Shown: one piece after another, positions 51,881 to 64,000 of the stretch
Layout of the letters: each line of letters starts with the position of its first letter
Position numbering within the stretch: the first letter of the stretch is position 1
Assembly: GCA_016946835.1 (NCBI GenBank)
Contig: JACVTC010000039.1
Coordinates: 173,501 to 237,500, forward strand
Direction: 5' to 3'
DNA length: 64,000 nucleotides
DNA from: Neocallimastix lanati (nom. inval.)
Taxonomy: Eukaryota > Neocallimastigomycota > Neocallimastigomycetes > Neocallimastigales > Neocallimastigaceae
Notes under the pieces: generated by a model
Database searches by the model: none
Seen by the model: only the letters and a program-made list of their open reading frames with translations
What the model was told of the DNA's origin: nothing
Translations under genes and position numbers: made by a program

Positions 51881-53775
51881 TTATGTCTTAGTAGTAGGAG
51901 AAGCAGATGATGATATTGAGGGAGTTGCTGTAGTTGTTGCAACAATTGATTTTGTTATTGAAGAAGATGATGAACTGGTAATTGAGTTATCACTTGACAT
52001 AGTTGATTTTAATGTATCATTCATAAAACCTGGCATTAAATCAGCAGGTTTTACTGTTGCTGTGGTATTATTAGTTGTTGTAGAGGTAGTAGATGCTGGT
52101 AAATTAAAATTAGTAGTGGCAGATCCTGAATTTGCCAATAAATTAAGATATCCATATGGATTATTCATTATAGCAGCTTCCGAATTTGAATTGGCTGATG
52201 TTGGGGCAGTAGTAGTACTAGCTAATTTATTATTTAAAAGAGAAGTAGTATTATTAGAAAGAATTGGATTAGTAGTGTCTAATGTAGAAGATAGAGTAGA
52301 AGTTGTAGGATTCATTAATTGTGAAAGAGCTATAAGTTGTTCCAAGTTATTTGTGGATGGGTTTGTAATAGTATTGAAATTTAAAGTGGTCGTAGATGGC
52401 AAAGTATTAACACTATTACTAATGGCAGGATTATTTAATTTTAATGAGTTGCTTAAGGAAGGATTCAAATTAAGTCCAGTTCTAGCTAATAGACCTGTAT
52501 TAGCTGCATTAACTGCATTAGCCGTACTAGCATTACCAACAGTCCCAGCCGCACCCAATAATAAACTATTAATATCTGTACCTTGTAAAGCTAATAAAGA
52601 ACTTAAATCATTAGGATTATTTAAATTTAAATTATTAAGACGAGATTGATTTAAAAGAGGATTATTATTTAAATTTATATTTTTTAATAATTGTGCGTAG
52701 AGAGGATTTCCAAGGTTTCCCATATTTCCAATAAGAGAAGTCAAAGCTGCAGAATTTAATGATGGTACTAAAGGTGTTGTAGTAGTTGATCCAGTTAGAG
52801 CAGAAGCAGCTGTAGCATTATTTAATGAATTAAGTGAAGCTTGCAATATATTGGTTTTATTAACAAGAGCTTTTTCAGCATCTGTTATTGAGGTTTTTCC
52901 ATCTACTAATGATTTAGATAAAAGACTTGTAGAGGCAGATGGTAATAGCATGGAAATATCTTGTTTAGCACCAGGAACTAATGATAAAGAAGATGCTGGT
53001 GAAGTTGTAGTTGATGCAGTGGTTGTAGCAGTTATCGTATTATTAGATGAATTTAATGGCATAAAGTTATTTAAGGAAAGTTTAGGATTTATGATTGAAT
53101 TAGATGGGGTTGCAATAGTAGGGGTTGGAATAGGAGTTGGAGTAGGGCTTATCTTAGAAGTAGAAAGTTTTAACTTTTTATTATTTGGTTTATTTATAGC
53201 TGTTGAAATAGTATTATCATTTATTGGTGGTTCTATCAATGAATTAATTTTATTAGCAACACCAGTTGTTGAAAGATTAGTATTAAATGCATTATTATTC
53301 AATATATTGCTACTTAAATCGATACCAGAACTATCATTATTTACAGTTTCAAGCATACTTAATAATCTTTCTCTATCTTCAGGAGTGCTATTATTTAAAA
53401 AGAAAGATGGATCTCCATAATTCTTTAATATTTCATCAACATCAAAATTTGATTCTATACCAAAAGTGGATGTAATATTATCAATATTTGTTTGTAATTT
53501 ATTAATATCATTACTTAAACTTTCAAGACGATTAGTATTATTAATTAATGGATTTGTTAATGAATCAATATCACTTCCAACAACAGAATTATTATTTATT
53601 GTTTTATCTATATATTGCATTAAATTACTAGGATTATTATCTCCCGAACCAAGAAGAGTATTATCACTATTTGTATCAGCTGAATATAATGAATTTAATA
53701 ATAATGGTGACTGACTTTTAATAGTATTAGTTTTATTATTTAATTTAATTATGTCCATATTTTTTGATGCGTCTA

Positions 53776-53817
<42 letters not shown>

Positions 53818-55475
53818 TAATTATAACAATAATAATAATAAATAATAATATTTATAATAATTATAATAATAATAAATAATAATAATAATATTATTATTAT
53901 TATTAATGGTTATTTTATTTAGTATTGATAATTAAATAATAAATCATATTTAAAATTAAAAATAATATTAATAATAATAATAATAATATTAATATTAATA
54001 ATATTAATAATAATAATAATAATAATAAAAAGAACTACATATAAATTGAATAAAAAAAATAAAAAGTGTTATTAAAATAAATAAATAATAAATATAGATT
54101 ACCATTATCATCAATAGTTTTAATAATAGCGTCTTTATCATCTTTCATTGAACTTAACACATCAAAACCTAATGGAGTGGTTGGAGTTTCTATCTTAACA
54201 TTTTTAGGACTAAGACTATCAATACTGGCAACATCAGGACTTTTTATTTCATTAATAGATGACTCTTGTAATTTAATATCATTTGAGCTAGGAAGTAACA
54301 AAGGACGTTTTGATGATTGAACATTTTTCTTAGAAGTGAAAAAGGAAGCTAGAAATCGAACAATTTTATCGATTACTAATTGTTGCTGTTGATATTTTTC
54401 ACGCATCATTAAAGTCTCATTCCATAAAGATTGATTATCACTTTGAATTTTTTTCAAATCTGCACTGATAGTAAATTGATGACGTTTAACAGCTGTAATT
54501 TCTGCAATTAAATTATTTATATCAAACATTTCTTTATCATCATTATCTCTTCCCTTTTTTCTGTTGACCAAACATAAAAGGTCTGGTTGATTTCTTTGGA
54601 AATGTTGATTAGCAAATTCCCAAAGCTCTGAATCTGAATCTGAATGTAAAACACCCTGTTGTAAATGAGGTACTTTATGAAAGCCATACATATTAAGTTG
54701 ACGAACAAAACTTGAGAAATTATTATGTTTAAAGAAGCGGGGTAATACTTCCTTTGCAAATTCTTCGTGTCTTTGGACTATTATTTTTAAATAAAAAAAT
54801 AAATACAATATATATATTATATTATGTAATATTACATTATAAACAAAATATAGAATAATAAAGGAAAATTGATGGAATAAAATAATTGAATTAATTTAAT
54901 TTTAGATATATATATATTGTATTTATATTGTTAACTATATTACTTATATTTATTTAATGCATACCAATAAAAGTCGAACCATCTTCAGACCAATGAATTA
55001 AATCATCTGTAGAAGGATCATTAACCATACTAAATATAAAGTATAATAAAACAATAATTAAAAATTTAATTTCAATTACTTTTGATTATAGAGTAAAAAT
55101 AATTATTTCATGTTCACTTGAAATTTTTTTCTTATCTCTATTGAGATTTTTTAATTATCTTATCAACACAATCTTTATCTTTCTTTTCTTTTTTTTTTTT
55201 TTTAACATCTATTTCAATCATTATAAATATATAGAAGATGAAAAATAAAAAAATAAAGATAATACTTACTTATAAAGTTTATTTAAAAATGCTGGAACAT
55301 TTTTTGAAGCTGAAGAAGCTATAGCACGGGTATTTACTCCTGAATTACTGGCAGAAATAATCTGTGGTAATTTTGTATTAGGCACGCCACGTTGAGAAAA
55401 CAGTGATGCTACTGAAGATGCATTAGAAAGTGACCTCTTTCGTGATATTGGTTTCTTAAGAGGCATCGGGCTCAT
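51881..55475 (-). CDS. HSF1: Heat-shock transcription factor (HSF1-like)
   Basis: Four exons (55475-55270, 55029-54965, 54777-54103, 53772-51881) with frame kept give 945 residues. The HSF DNA-binding domain covers about residues 60-165: VPAFLNKLYNMVNDPSTDDL, IHWSEDGSTFIV, then RHEEFAKEVLPRFFKHNNFS, SFVRQLNMYGFHKV and WEFANQHFQRNQPDLL. The recognition-helix block FKHNNFSSFVRQLNMYGFHK is intact. A heptad-type helix (HR-A/B, trimerisation) spans about 175-238. A conserved-looking block DINKLQTNIDNI...FGIESNFDVDEILKNYG (about 400-435) resembles regulatory/activation regions of fungal HSFs. The remaining 500 residues are Asn/Thr/Ser/Leu-rich and probably transactivating. It would bind nGAAn repeats and drive stress genes in the nucleus (family knowledge). 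No response-regulator domain, so not Skn7. Exon 1 carries a basic RKR patch. Start: first ATG of a well-formed exon. Confidence 0.93.
53773..54102 (-). repeat. AAT/ATT repeats filling an HSF intron
   Basis: The 330-bp third intron is mostly AAT trinucleotides with a short inverted ATT block near 53890, between donor GTAATC and acceptor ATTTAG. Confidence 0.85.
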
Positions 55476-57835
55476 TTATAGGTTTTTAAAAATAAAATTT
55501 AAAAAGTAATATAATTAATTTTAATCCTTATTGATAATCCTGCTTTTAATTGATTGATTTTTAATATATATAATTTTTCTCTTCAAAAGAATTATTATCT
55601 GAATCTACAAAGAATAATTGTTGATATGATATATATAAAAATGAATTTTTTATTAATTCTTTTATCTACTTGTAAATTGTTTTAAATCTATTTGAAGTAA
55701 TGATTAATAAAATAAATAATATTTATTGTAGTAATAAATAATTATTTAAAAAAAATAATAAAAATAAGTTTTTTTTATCAATTATCAATTATCTTTCTTT
55801 GTATTTATAATAATTAATTAATAATATTTAAATTTGTTAATTTATAAAGATTAAATTTTTTTTTTTTTTTTTTGATTATCTTTCTTTGTATTTATAATAA
55901 TGAATTAATGATATTTAAATTTGTTAATTTATAAAAATTAATTTTTTTTTTTTTTTTTTGTTTTAGTGTTTGTTTTTAATTAATACCAAAACTATTGTTT
56001 CACTTTAAATATAAAAAAAATGATATAATCCTTTTTACCACTTAAAAAATCAAATCCTTAATTTTATAATAAATGAAGTTTAATTTTCATTGATAATAAA
56101 TTATATATATATCTAATAAAAAGAAATTATTATTATTATTATTATTATATATTTAATAGATTTATTTGTAATATTTGTGCAAATAAATATAAAATAAAAA
56201 GTATTTTATTTAAAACTATATTGTTTTATAATATTTAATTAATATAATAATTTATTTTTTTTTCCTTGTATTATATTTTCTATTTTTATATCAAAAGAAA
56301 AAAAAATAAAAATATATAAATAATTTTATATATATTTATTATATATTATACATTACATTTAAATTTATTATTACTATTTCAATTACAATTAAAATAAAAA
56401 TAATAATTATTAATATCTTTTTTTTTTTTTTTTTTTGATATTTAAACTTTGATAATTATTATTATTTATGTTTTATATATTTAGTTTTATATATTTAGTT
56501 TTATATATTTTTGAAATCTTATTGAAAAATACAAAACATAAATTATAAAATATAAAACATAAATTATAAAAAAAAAAAAGTGCAAAGTAAAATATTTTTA
56601 AATAAAATATTTTTTATTTTAATATATTTAATTATAAATATTAAAAATATAAAAAAAATTTTTTTATACGAATTATATTTTCTATTTATTTTCTATTGTA
56701 TTACAATAACAGTTAAATAATATTTCCTCAAAAATAAATAATTGTATAAAAAAACACAAAAAATAAAAAAACATATGAAAAAATAAAAAAAAAATAAGAA
56801 AAAAAAAAACTAAATTTAAATATAAAAAATATATATATTAATATTATGATAATCTTATTAAATGTCAAAAATTTTTTTAAAAAAAATATAATAATAAAAA
56901 AATATAAATTTAAAAAATTAATTTTTTATTATTATACATTATACATTATACAAACTTTAAATAATTAATAACTTGAATATTTTATACGATTTTTTTAAAT
57001 GATAATTTTAGTAAAAATAAAAAAAAAATTATTTTATGGCAAATTCGTAGTTTAATATTATATTAAAATTAAAATATTTAAGAAAATTCAATATTATGTA
57101 ATTCAAATAAAAAATATATAATATATATATATATTTTTTTATAATTTGTATATATACATAATTTTTTTATGTATAAACTTTTTTTATTTAAAAATTTAAA
57201 TGAGATTAAATCTATTTAGATAAGGTTATTATGTAATATAATATATTAACAAAAAAGTTTGATATTTAATTTGTTAATAAATAAAATTATATAGATAATA
57301 TATAATCAATATATTATATATATTTAATATATACAGACAATTAATATATAATCTGTTTGTTAATGGTTAGATTATATATGTAAAATTTAACCTTTTAAAA
57401 AATAATAAATACTATTAGAATATATAGAAAAGAATTTGAGATATTGTTGCATTTCCGAAAGTGGCTTAATATGAAATAAGGAGTACATAAATAAATATTA
57501 TTTTAAAGTTATATTTTAGTATTTTTTGTTGAAATAATAGAATAATAATATTTAATAATATTCAATTTTAAAGATATATTTTAATATTTTTTGGTAATTT
57601 AATAATAAAATAACATTTAATGATATTTAGTTTTTAAGATAAAAATTATATTTATATTTTTTTTTATCTATAATAATTTGTTCTTTTCCTCTATTTGTTT
57701 CATTAATTTCAAATTTTGGAATTTTTTTTTTTTTTTTCATTTTTTAATGGTTAAAAGTAAAATATATTTAATTTTTTATAATTTATTATTTATTTAATTT
57801 AATTTGTTATATTTTATTTTATTGTTTATTTATTT

Positions 57836-57883
<48 letters not shown>

Positions 57884-58079
57884 GAAGAGTTTATGAAAAA
57901 AATTTTTTTTTGATGTTAAAAAAAAAAATTATCCCATTTATTTATTTATATTATAGGTTAGTTATTTAAAAAAAACAAAATGTGGTACGCTAAATTACGA
58001 ATTAAAATCTTATTTATAAGCCACGTTATGAAATACAACACATTCATATTTAATTAAGTTAAATATATAAATGTTCTGA
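55476..58079. other. Intergenic region upstream of HSF
   Basis: Presumed HSF promoter followed by AT desert. I looked for nGAAn heat-shock elements close to the start and saw no clear array. Contents are a tandem duplication at 55788-55959, AT runs, and a 40-bp poly(T) near 57840. From about 57975 the sequence becomes more complex, approaching the copia remnant. Confidence 0.6.
55788..55959. repeat. 87-bp tandem duplication
   Basis: ATTATCTTTCTTTGTATTTA and the following 65 bp occur at 55788 and again at 55875 with few differences; each copy ends in poly(T). Confidence 0.85.
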
Positions 58080-60035
58080 AATCTAAAAGTCTTCTAAATT
58101 TTATTAAAATAGATATTATTATTGAAGCGAAAGCCAAGATTAGGTTTGGAACTATGAAGAATGAAGATTTAGAAAAAACTTAAAATGAAGGATTCCAAAA
58201 CTAAAACTTTTAGATCCAGATGTAGAACAAGAAAATTTTATTGAAGAATCAAAGAATATCATTACCTATAAAAAAATATCAAACCAAAGAAAATAGAAGA
58301 CGTAATGGACATATGACTTGATAATAAAAACTAAGCAGAAAAAATCATTCGAAGATAAAAGTTAAAAAGGGAAGATAATTAATGTTACATTTGTGAAATG
58401 AAAGGACACTGATAGATGCATATTCAATTTGAAGATCAGTGAAGAAAGAAGAAGAAACGGATTTAGAGATAAGAAGTACAATTATAACTAGAATAGAAAA
58501 AGAATGTACATCGGAATTGTTGAAAACAACATATTATAGTTCTTGCAAAGATGCTGAAGAAGAAAATGTTTATTTTGATGAATTACAATAACTATTTGAA
58601 AAATATATTGATCATATTGAAGCTTGTCTCTGAAGAGAAGAAGATATTAATGAATCAATTAATAATTCAACTAACCAAGTAGAAAATTCCATAAACAATG
58701 ATACTTTAAACAGAATAGACAGTGTCTCAATGAATGGATTATGTGGATATATGACGCAGGATATTTTGAAATATTTTGAACATATTACTAACAATAAAAG
58801 CGTTTTAAAGAATTTTCATTATGAAAATATTCACAAAAAATGCACAAACAATACCTCGTGTGAATTCAAAGGTATTAATATATTTGTTGAGAAAATAAGT
58901 AATAAAATCATCCTTTTAGATAATGTTTACTACTCGGTTAAAATTAACTAAAATCTTATTAGAGGTGTTAAACTTATAAAAACCGGTTACCCGTGAGAAC
59001 TCGCTTCTGTAAACAACAAAGCAATACTTTTTCATTAGAAACACAATATAAATAACAATAAAAAGCATGAGATTGGAAAATATATAGCTGACCTTTCTAA
59101 CATTATCAAAATTCCAATTAAACCAATTATATCTACAATCTGTTTCTATCAATAATAACTAGATGAATACAATAACCATCTAAGGTATAAAAGCCATGGA
59201 TGTCATAACAATCTGACAAAAATATTTAAATCTTCAAAACATTAAAAAAAAAAAACCCAGATTGTTTACAATGTAAAAATTTCAAAGCTTAAAAGATTAC
59301 CTTTCAAAGGAAACCACCTTTTACATCAAGAATTTTGTAGTAACAATACACTCTGATGTGATGGGATCATTGAATTTTACCTCAAGTACTGGTAAAAGAT
59401 TCATACTTATTTATATTGATGAATTTTTTTTTTTTTAAGGAAATTGTGAGTATTTTTACTCAGAAATTAAGTGAAAGTTACTAAAACTATTATTGAACTT
59501 ATTAAAAATATCACTAATAAATATGACCTTAAAGAAAAATATTTTTAAACAGACAATGAAAAGCAGTTTAAGAATAAAAGGATTATAAAATTCTGTTTAA
59601 GAAATTAGTATTAGTAAAGTTTACTTTCCACTTTATACTTCCAGAAATTAATGGAAAGGCAGAAAGGTTTAATTAAAACTTAATCAACTACACTTTAACT
59701 CTTTTAGTTGCTAGTAGACTAGACACGAGATCCTAGGATTACTCTGTTAACTATAGAAATTTCTTATATAATATTAACCCACCTAAAGGTATTGGAAATT
59801 CCAATTTCTAATGAAGCACTTATAAACAAGAAAGTCGATCTAAGGTATGTTAACACATTCGGATGTATAGCTCACTATAGATATAATTCACAAAATAAAA
59901 AAAAATTGGAAAATAACAGTAAAGATAGGTATTTTCCATAATTGTTACATTATAATGGACTGCCACCAATTTTAAATTGAATCTTGTCCATGAAGAAGAT
60001 CATACATTCAATTTTATTTTGTCAAGGAGAAACTT
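58080..60035 (+). pseudogene. Decayed Ty1/copia retrotransposon, gag to integrase
   Basis: In order, across several frames: a gag zinc knuckle CYICEMKGH at 58384 with stops where the last spacing residues should be; a protease region about 58720-58960 (CGYMTQDILKYFEH ... NVYYSVKIN); the GAG-pre-integrase end CLQCKISKLKRLPFK near 59260; integrase HSDVMGSLNF and FILIYIDEF from about 59350; a relic of the DNGxEF motif (TDNEKQFKN, about 59555); PEINGKAERFN (about 59640); and FGCIAHY (about 59860). Stop codons and frameshifts are everywhere, and no reverse transcriptase follows. Copia elements integrate cDNA through LTRs (family knowledge); I could not identify LTRs. Confidence 0.8.
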
Positions 60036-60059
60036 AGGAGAAAAAAAAATGAATAGTAG

Positions 60060-61185
60060 TGTTTGTAGCTTTAGCTTTAGATTTATCCCTCAAAAGATAT
60101 ATTCATGATTTTCTTAACCATTCATCAATAAAAGTAATGAAATTTTTTTTTTCTATTGGAAAATAAAGTTTCCAATGGTCTCACAATATCCGAAAGGATT
60201 ACTTCTAAGATTCTGGTAGCTATGGGAGTAGCACCATTGAAAGGATTTGTATTAATTTTCTATAAAGAATTAGCAGCGCAGTGAATTGGTTTAACTTTAT
60301 TATTTATTTTAAGATATTTACTGATATTGTGTTGATAAAAATGTCCTAAACGCATGTGCCAAATTAATTTGAATTAGAGTGGAGTTCTGTGTTAAGTATT
60401 ACTGAAGAATTAAATAAGTTCTTTCTATTGTTGAAAATACGTTTTTTTTTTTTTAACTATATTAAATTGATTTAACTCAAGTGTGCCAATTAGATTATTA
60501 ATCATATATAAAGTAAGTGTAGATCAATACAAATTTGACATTTTGATAAAAACCTTCCTTTGAAAATTTGAATCCACTGATAATATTTTTTGTAATATTA
60601 TCAGAGAATAAAGCTTTATTAAATTTTATATTGTATCCATTTATATTATCATATAATGTTTCATATCCTTTGAAGATGGACTCAATGCTATTAGCACATA
60701 TCAGTTATATTCTCTTGAAAATAAAGTTTGTTAATAATTACTTATTATTGGTAATTTACTCGGAAGATCCAGTATCGTAAGTCCAAATAGTATAATTATT
60801 CTTTGGTAAATTATTATTGAGTTAGTTGGTAATAGGAATATATTTTAGAACGTTGAATGGAACACTAGAAAAAAAAATATTAATTTAACTTTGGCATCTT
60901 TGGTTCTGGCCTCTTCTTTGGCAATTTGTTGTAAGTTAAAATCGTTCACGAAGCTCATCAATGACATTTTAGAGTTCTAAATTTGAATCCAGCTGTTCAT
61001 AACAGCTCTAAGATTAGTTAAAGACAAATTTAGTTCAGTATTTCGGTCAGTCACCAACAATATCATGTTCAAATGTATTCAAATAACGTTTTACCAATGA
61101 GGTAATTTTTGATGAATAAGTATTAATCATCAAAGTATTTGCCATTAAGTTTTTTTTTTTGGGAAATGCACCCTTCGTCCGAGTT
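60060..61185 (-). pseudogene. Second decayed Ty1/copia fragment, opposite strand
   Basis: Minus-strand reading from the right: a gag start region LNGKYFDD (about 61150); protease TWTYDTGSSE (about 60755-60785) with downstream NIISGFKFSKEGFY; the GAG-pre-integrase signature LIWHMRLGHFYQHNISKYL (about 60310-60365, canonical WHxRLGH); integrase RILEVILSDIVRPLE (about 60180-60225); and FIDEWLRKS then IYLLRDKSKAK near 60075-60130. It is interrupted by stops and frameshifts. It ends within integrase, abutting the plus-strand copia fragment tail to tail. Confidence 0.8.
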
Positions 61186-61348
61186 CACGATAAAGAAAAA
61201 GAAAAAACTTTTAATTTATCAAATGATTTTATTAATAAGTAAAATACATGATATTTTTATATATATATGTGGCTTGTTATTATTAGTTAGGTTCACCAAT
61301 TATTACTAAAATATTGCTAATATAATATTTCATATTTATTCTGAAGAA

Positions 61349-61412
61349 ATTTAAATTTTTTTAATTTTATATCTATTTTTTTAGAAATAGATATAAAATT
61401 AAAAAATTTAAA
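61349..61412. repeat. Hairpin with 28-bp arms
   Basis: AATTTTATATCTATTT on the left pairs with AAATAGATATAAAATT on the right, extended on both sides, with one single-base bulge and a 7-nt loop. Confidence 0.85.
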
Positions 61413-62211
61413 ATATATATTATATTAATTTAAATTATGTAATTTTATTTATTGTTGATAAATATATATTAATTTTTTAAATAATGTATATTAATGTATA
61501 TTAATTTAAATTATGCAATTTTTATGTATATATTGACAAATATATTAATTCAGAAAATTAAAGTGTGTTATTTTCTATTATTGATGGAATTAATTCCACA
61601 TCATAGTTTTTTTTAATATAATCATAAAGTATATAATAATATTACTAATAATTATAAATTATTATTAAAATATATTATGATTATATTATAATATGCAGTG
61701 TATTATACAAATAAAATATATGACTTTTTTAATAAATACTGCATCAATAAATATTATTTAAATGAATTATTTATATATAACATGAATTAAAAACCATTAA
61801 TAAATTAATTATATTTAAAAACAATTTAATACAATATACTATAATATACTATAATATACTATAATTTATAATAAATAATTAATTACAAAATTTATTAATC
61901 TTATTATTTTTGTACATTATATTTTTCACTATTTACGTTAAAATGAAAATGTATTTAAATTTTTTAAAAATTTGATAAATTTTTATTCATTTATGAATAT
62001 GATTAATAGTACTATTATTATTTATATATACTAATTTTGTTTTATTTAAAAAAAAAAATATTAATTTAAAAGCATTTAGTGGTATTTATTAAATACTTCT
62101 TCCTAAATTATTACTATTAACTATTTTTAAAATTATGGAACATTAATTTTATCAATTCCATTAATACAGTAAATAAACATATTCTCATTTTTAGAATAAG
62201 TATGTGCAGTC

Positions 62212-62252
<41 letters not shown>

Positions 62253-63107
62253 AATTTTTAAAAAATTAATAATTATATAATTTAATTCTATGAATTATAT
62301 AATATAATTTTTTTTTAAAAAAAAAGTTTTTTTTATTATATTTATATTACAAATTGCAATTAAAAAAAAAATTACAATAAAAATAAATAATAATTATAAA
62401 CATACTGTTTAAAGTTTAATATATATAATTTCTATTATTTCTATTATTTTTTTTTTTAAAAAAAAAGCAATAATGAAAATAAAATAATAATATTATTTAT
62501 TTATTAATACTATTTTTTTTTTTCTATACATAATTTAAAAGAACTATACATTGAAAATCAATACAACTCAGTGTATTTCTATTACAAAATACTAATTACA
62601 AAAATAATAAATTTATGTGAGTAAAATTAATAAAATAAAATAGAATATTAAATAATAATAAAAATAATTATTTTTTTAAGTCAAACAATGAAAAAAAAAT
62701 TAAAATAAAATAAAATAACCTGAATTAAAAAAACAAAATAAAATAACATGAATTAAAGAAACAAAATAAAATTCAAAAATAGACCCTCAAACCGATTAAT
62801 TAAAATAAATAACATTAAATATTAATAATGACATGGAATATACATATATATATATATATTTTAATTTTTAAAAAATGAATAATATAGGTTTTATTGTAAT
62901 ATAAAACATTTGTTATTCAGGCAACAGTGAAAAGAGTTATTTTGAATTTTAATATAATATAATACACTATAAAATATTAAAAAATAATTTTTATATATTT
63001 ATATTCAAGAAAAATAAGGTATACATTCATAATTTAGTTTAGATTACTTTTATTGATAAATATTCATTTTAAAATATGTATAAAAAAAAGTTAATGTATC
63101 AAAAACA

Positions 63108-63240
63108 ATATTTAAAGTTATTAATATATATATAATCTTTATTATCTTTATTATTATTATTATTTCATTAAAAACCATATTTAAAGTTATTAATATATAT
63201 TATCTTTATTATTTTTCTTATTTCATTAAATTTATTAATT
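63108..63240. repeat. 70-bp tandem duplication
   Basis: ATATTTAAAGTTATTAATAT begins at 63108 and at 63178, each followed by TATCTTTATTAT and TTTCATTAAA. Confidence 0.8.
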
Positions 63241-63800
63241 TTATTATGGCAAATATATATATTATATTTTTATTTTTTTTTATTATCTGGTAATATAAAT
63301 TATATTTTAAAAAAATAAAAAAAAAATTAGTATTATTAATAGTAATAGTACTGATATTTAATGATTATTTTTAGTATAATAATCAAAAATGATTTTTAGA
63401 ATTTTTAAATATTTTGGGTTATAATGATTTTTTTTTTTTTTATAAAAGCAATTATATATATACTATTAAGTGGTACACTATATATTTTAATATATAGTTA
63501 ATATATGTACCTCATCTACAAAATTCTAGATAAAAAATTCTTTTATATAATTATTGTTTATTTCATATATTTATTCATACATTATTTTATATTTATATTA
63601 TATTAATGTATTATATTAATGTATAATATATTTATTATAGAAATAAAAAAGTAGTTTTTTGTTATAATTAACATATATAGATTATAGAAAAAGTTTTATA
63701 TTTAATTATAATTATAAAAATAGTATTAATGCCTGTATACTTTAAATTAACATTTAATCATATATAATTTTGGCTAAGTATTATTTTTTAAAAAAAAAAA

Positions 63801-64000
63801 TTTTTTTTTGATATACTTTTTACAAAAACAATAAATAGTAATTTATTTATTAAAAAATATATATTTATTTGCATTTACATTATTATATATATCAATAAAT
63901 ATATAATTAATGTTTTTTTTTGATATACTTTTTACAAAAACAATAAATAGTAATTTATTTATTAAAAAATATATATTTATTTGCATTTACATTATTATAT
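63801..64000. repeat. 112-bp-period direct repeat cut by the window edge
   Basis: The 85-bp stretch with GATATACTTTTTACAAAAAC from 63810 recurs identically from 63922 and runs to the last base, so more copies may follow outside. Confidence 0.85.

Larger units (their letters stand above)
61186..64000. other. AT-rich region to the window end
   Basis: No gene found. Holds a strong hairpin at 61349-61412, small TATAC-type repeats near 61835, poly(T) near 62214-62247 and two tandem duplications (63108-63240, 63801-64000). Confidence 0.65.

Noticed and set aside
52062-53420. Plus-strand ORFs of 195 and 189 codons over the HSF gene
   Set aside because: Antisense shadows of Asn/Thr/Ser-rich HSF coding sequence; the minus strand gives a continuous recognisable protein.
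45939-61185. Reassigned stop codons explaining in-frame stops in retroelements
   Set aside because: TAA, TAG and TGA all interrupt the elements along with frameshifts, while host genes (CHO2, HSF, LRR) read cleanly with the standard code; decay is simpler.

Overview
This is a eukaryotic nuclear window. It is extremely AT-rich, with long A/T homopolymers, AAT/TTA and ATTT microsatellites, short GT-AG introns and Asn/Ser-rich proteins. A fungal-type CHO2 gene, an HSF1-like gene, multi-exon leucine-rich-repeat genes, Ty1/copia and non-LTR retrotransposon debris and a cysteine-rich surface protein resembling gut-fungal scaffoldins together point to an anaerobic gut fungus (Neocallimastigomycota). 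That assignment is inference from gene content and composition; no search was run.

Left arm (1-26.6 kb). A seven-exon minus-strand CHO2 gene (phosphatidylethanolamine N-methyltransferase) starts at 4045 and runs off the left edge; its last visible exon ends at a splice donor near 318. About 7 kb of repeat-rich desert follows. It holds a GC-richer island with a perfect Pol III B-box-like motif (7.69-8.04 kb) and a large inverted repeat (10.15-10.42 kb). Two minus-strand LRR genes then lie head to tail, 167 bp apart: 13973..19785 (23 exons) and 10972..13805 (11 exons). I rebuilt both exon by exon. Nearly every internal exon is 63-72 bp, carries one LRR and is bounded by phase-2 introns. From 19.8 to 26.6 kb I see only repeats and one GC-richer island.

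Centre (26.6-45 kb). Two large co-directional genes (26656..30471 and about 31454..34777) encode disordered, low-complexity Ser/Asn/Lys/Glu proteins of unknown function. The second has no obvious start codon and contains a 300-bp tandem duplication. After another 7-kb desert, 41910..44897 encodes an 898-residue secreted, cysteine-rich repeat protein with a signal peptide and a C-terminal hydrophobic anchor. It is the best candidate here for cell-surface or cellulosome-type biology.

Right arm (45-64 kb). A nest of at least three decayed fragments of one non-LTR (LINE) family lies at 45.8-49.7 kb. Next is an intact minus-strand HSF1-like gene (51881..55475, four exons, 945 residues). Two decayed Ty1/copia fragments (58.1-60.0 kb plus strand, 60.06-61.2 kb minus strand) meet tail to tail, and neither shows reverse transcriptase. 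The last 2.8 kb holds hairpins and tandem duplications only.

The host genes do not form a pathway. They cover phospholipid synthesis (CHO2), stress transcription (HSF), putative protein-interaction scaffolds (LRR) and a cell-surface protein, separated by long intergenic deserts. Splice models were read by eye from GT-AG sites, reading frame and family conservation, and await transcript support.
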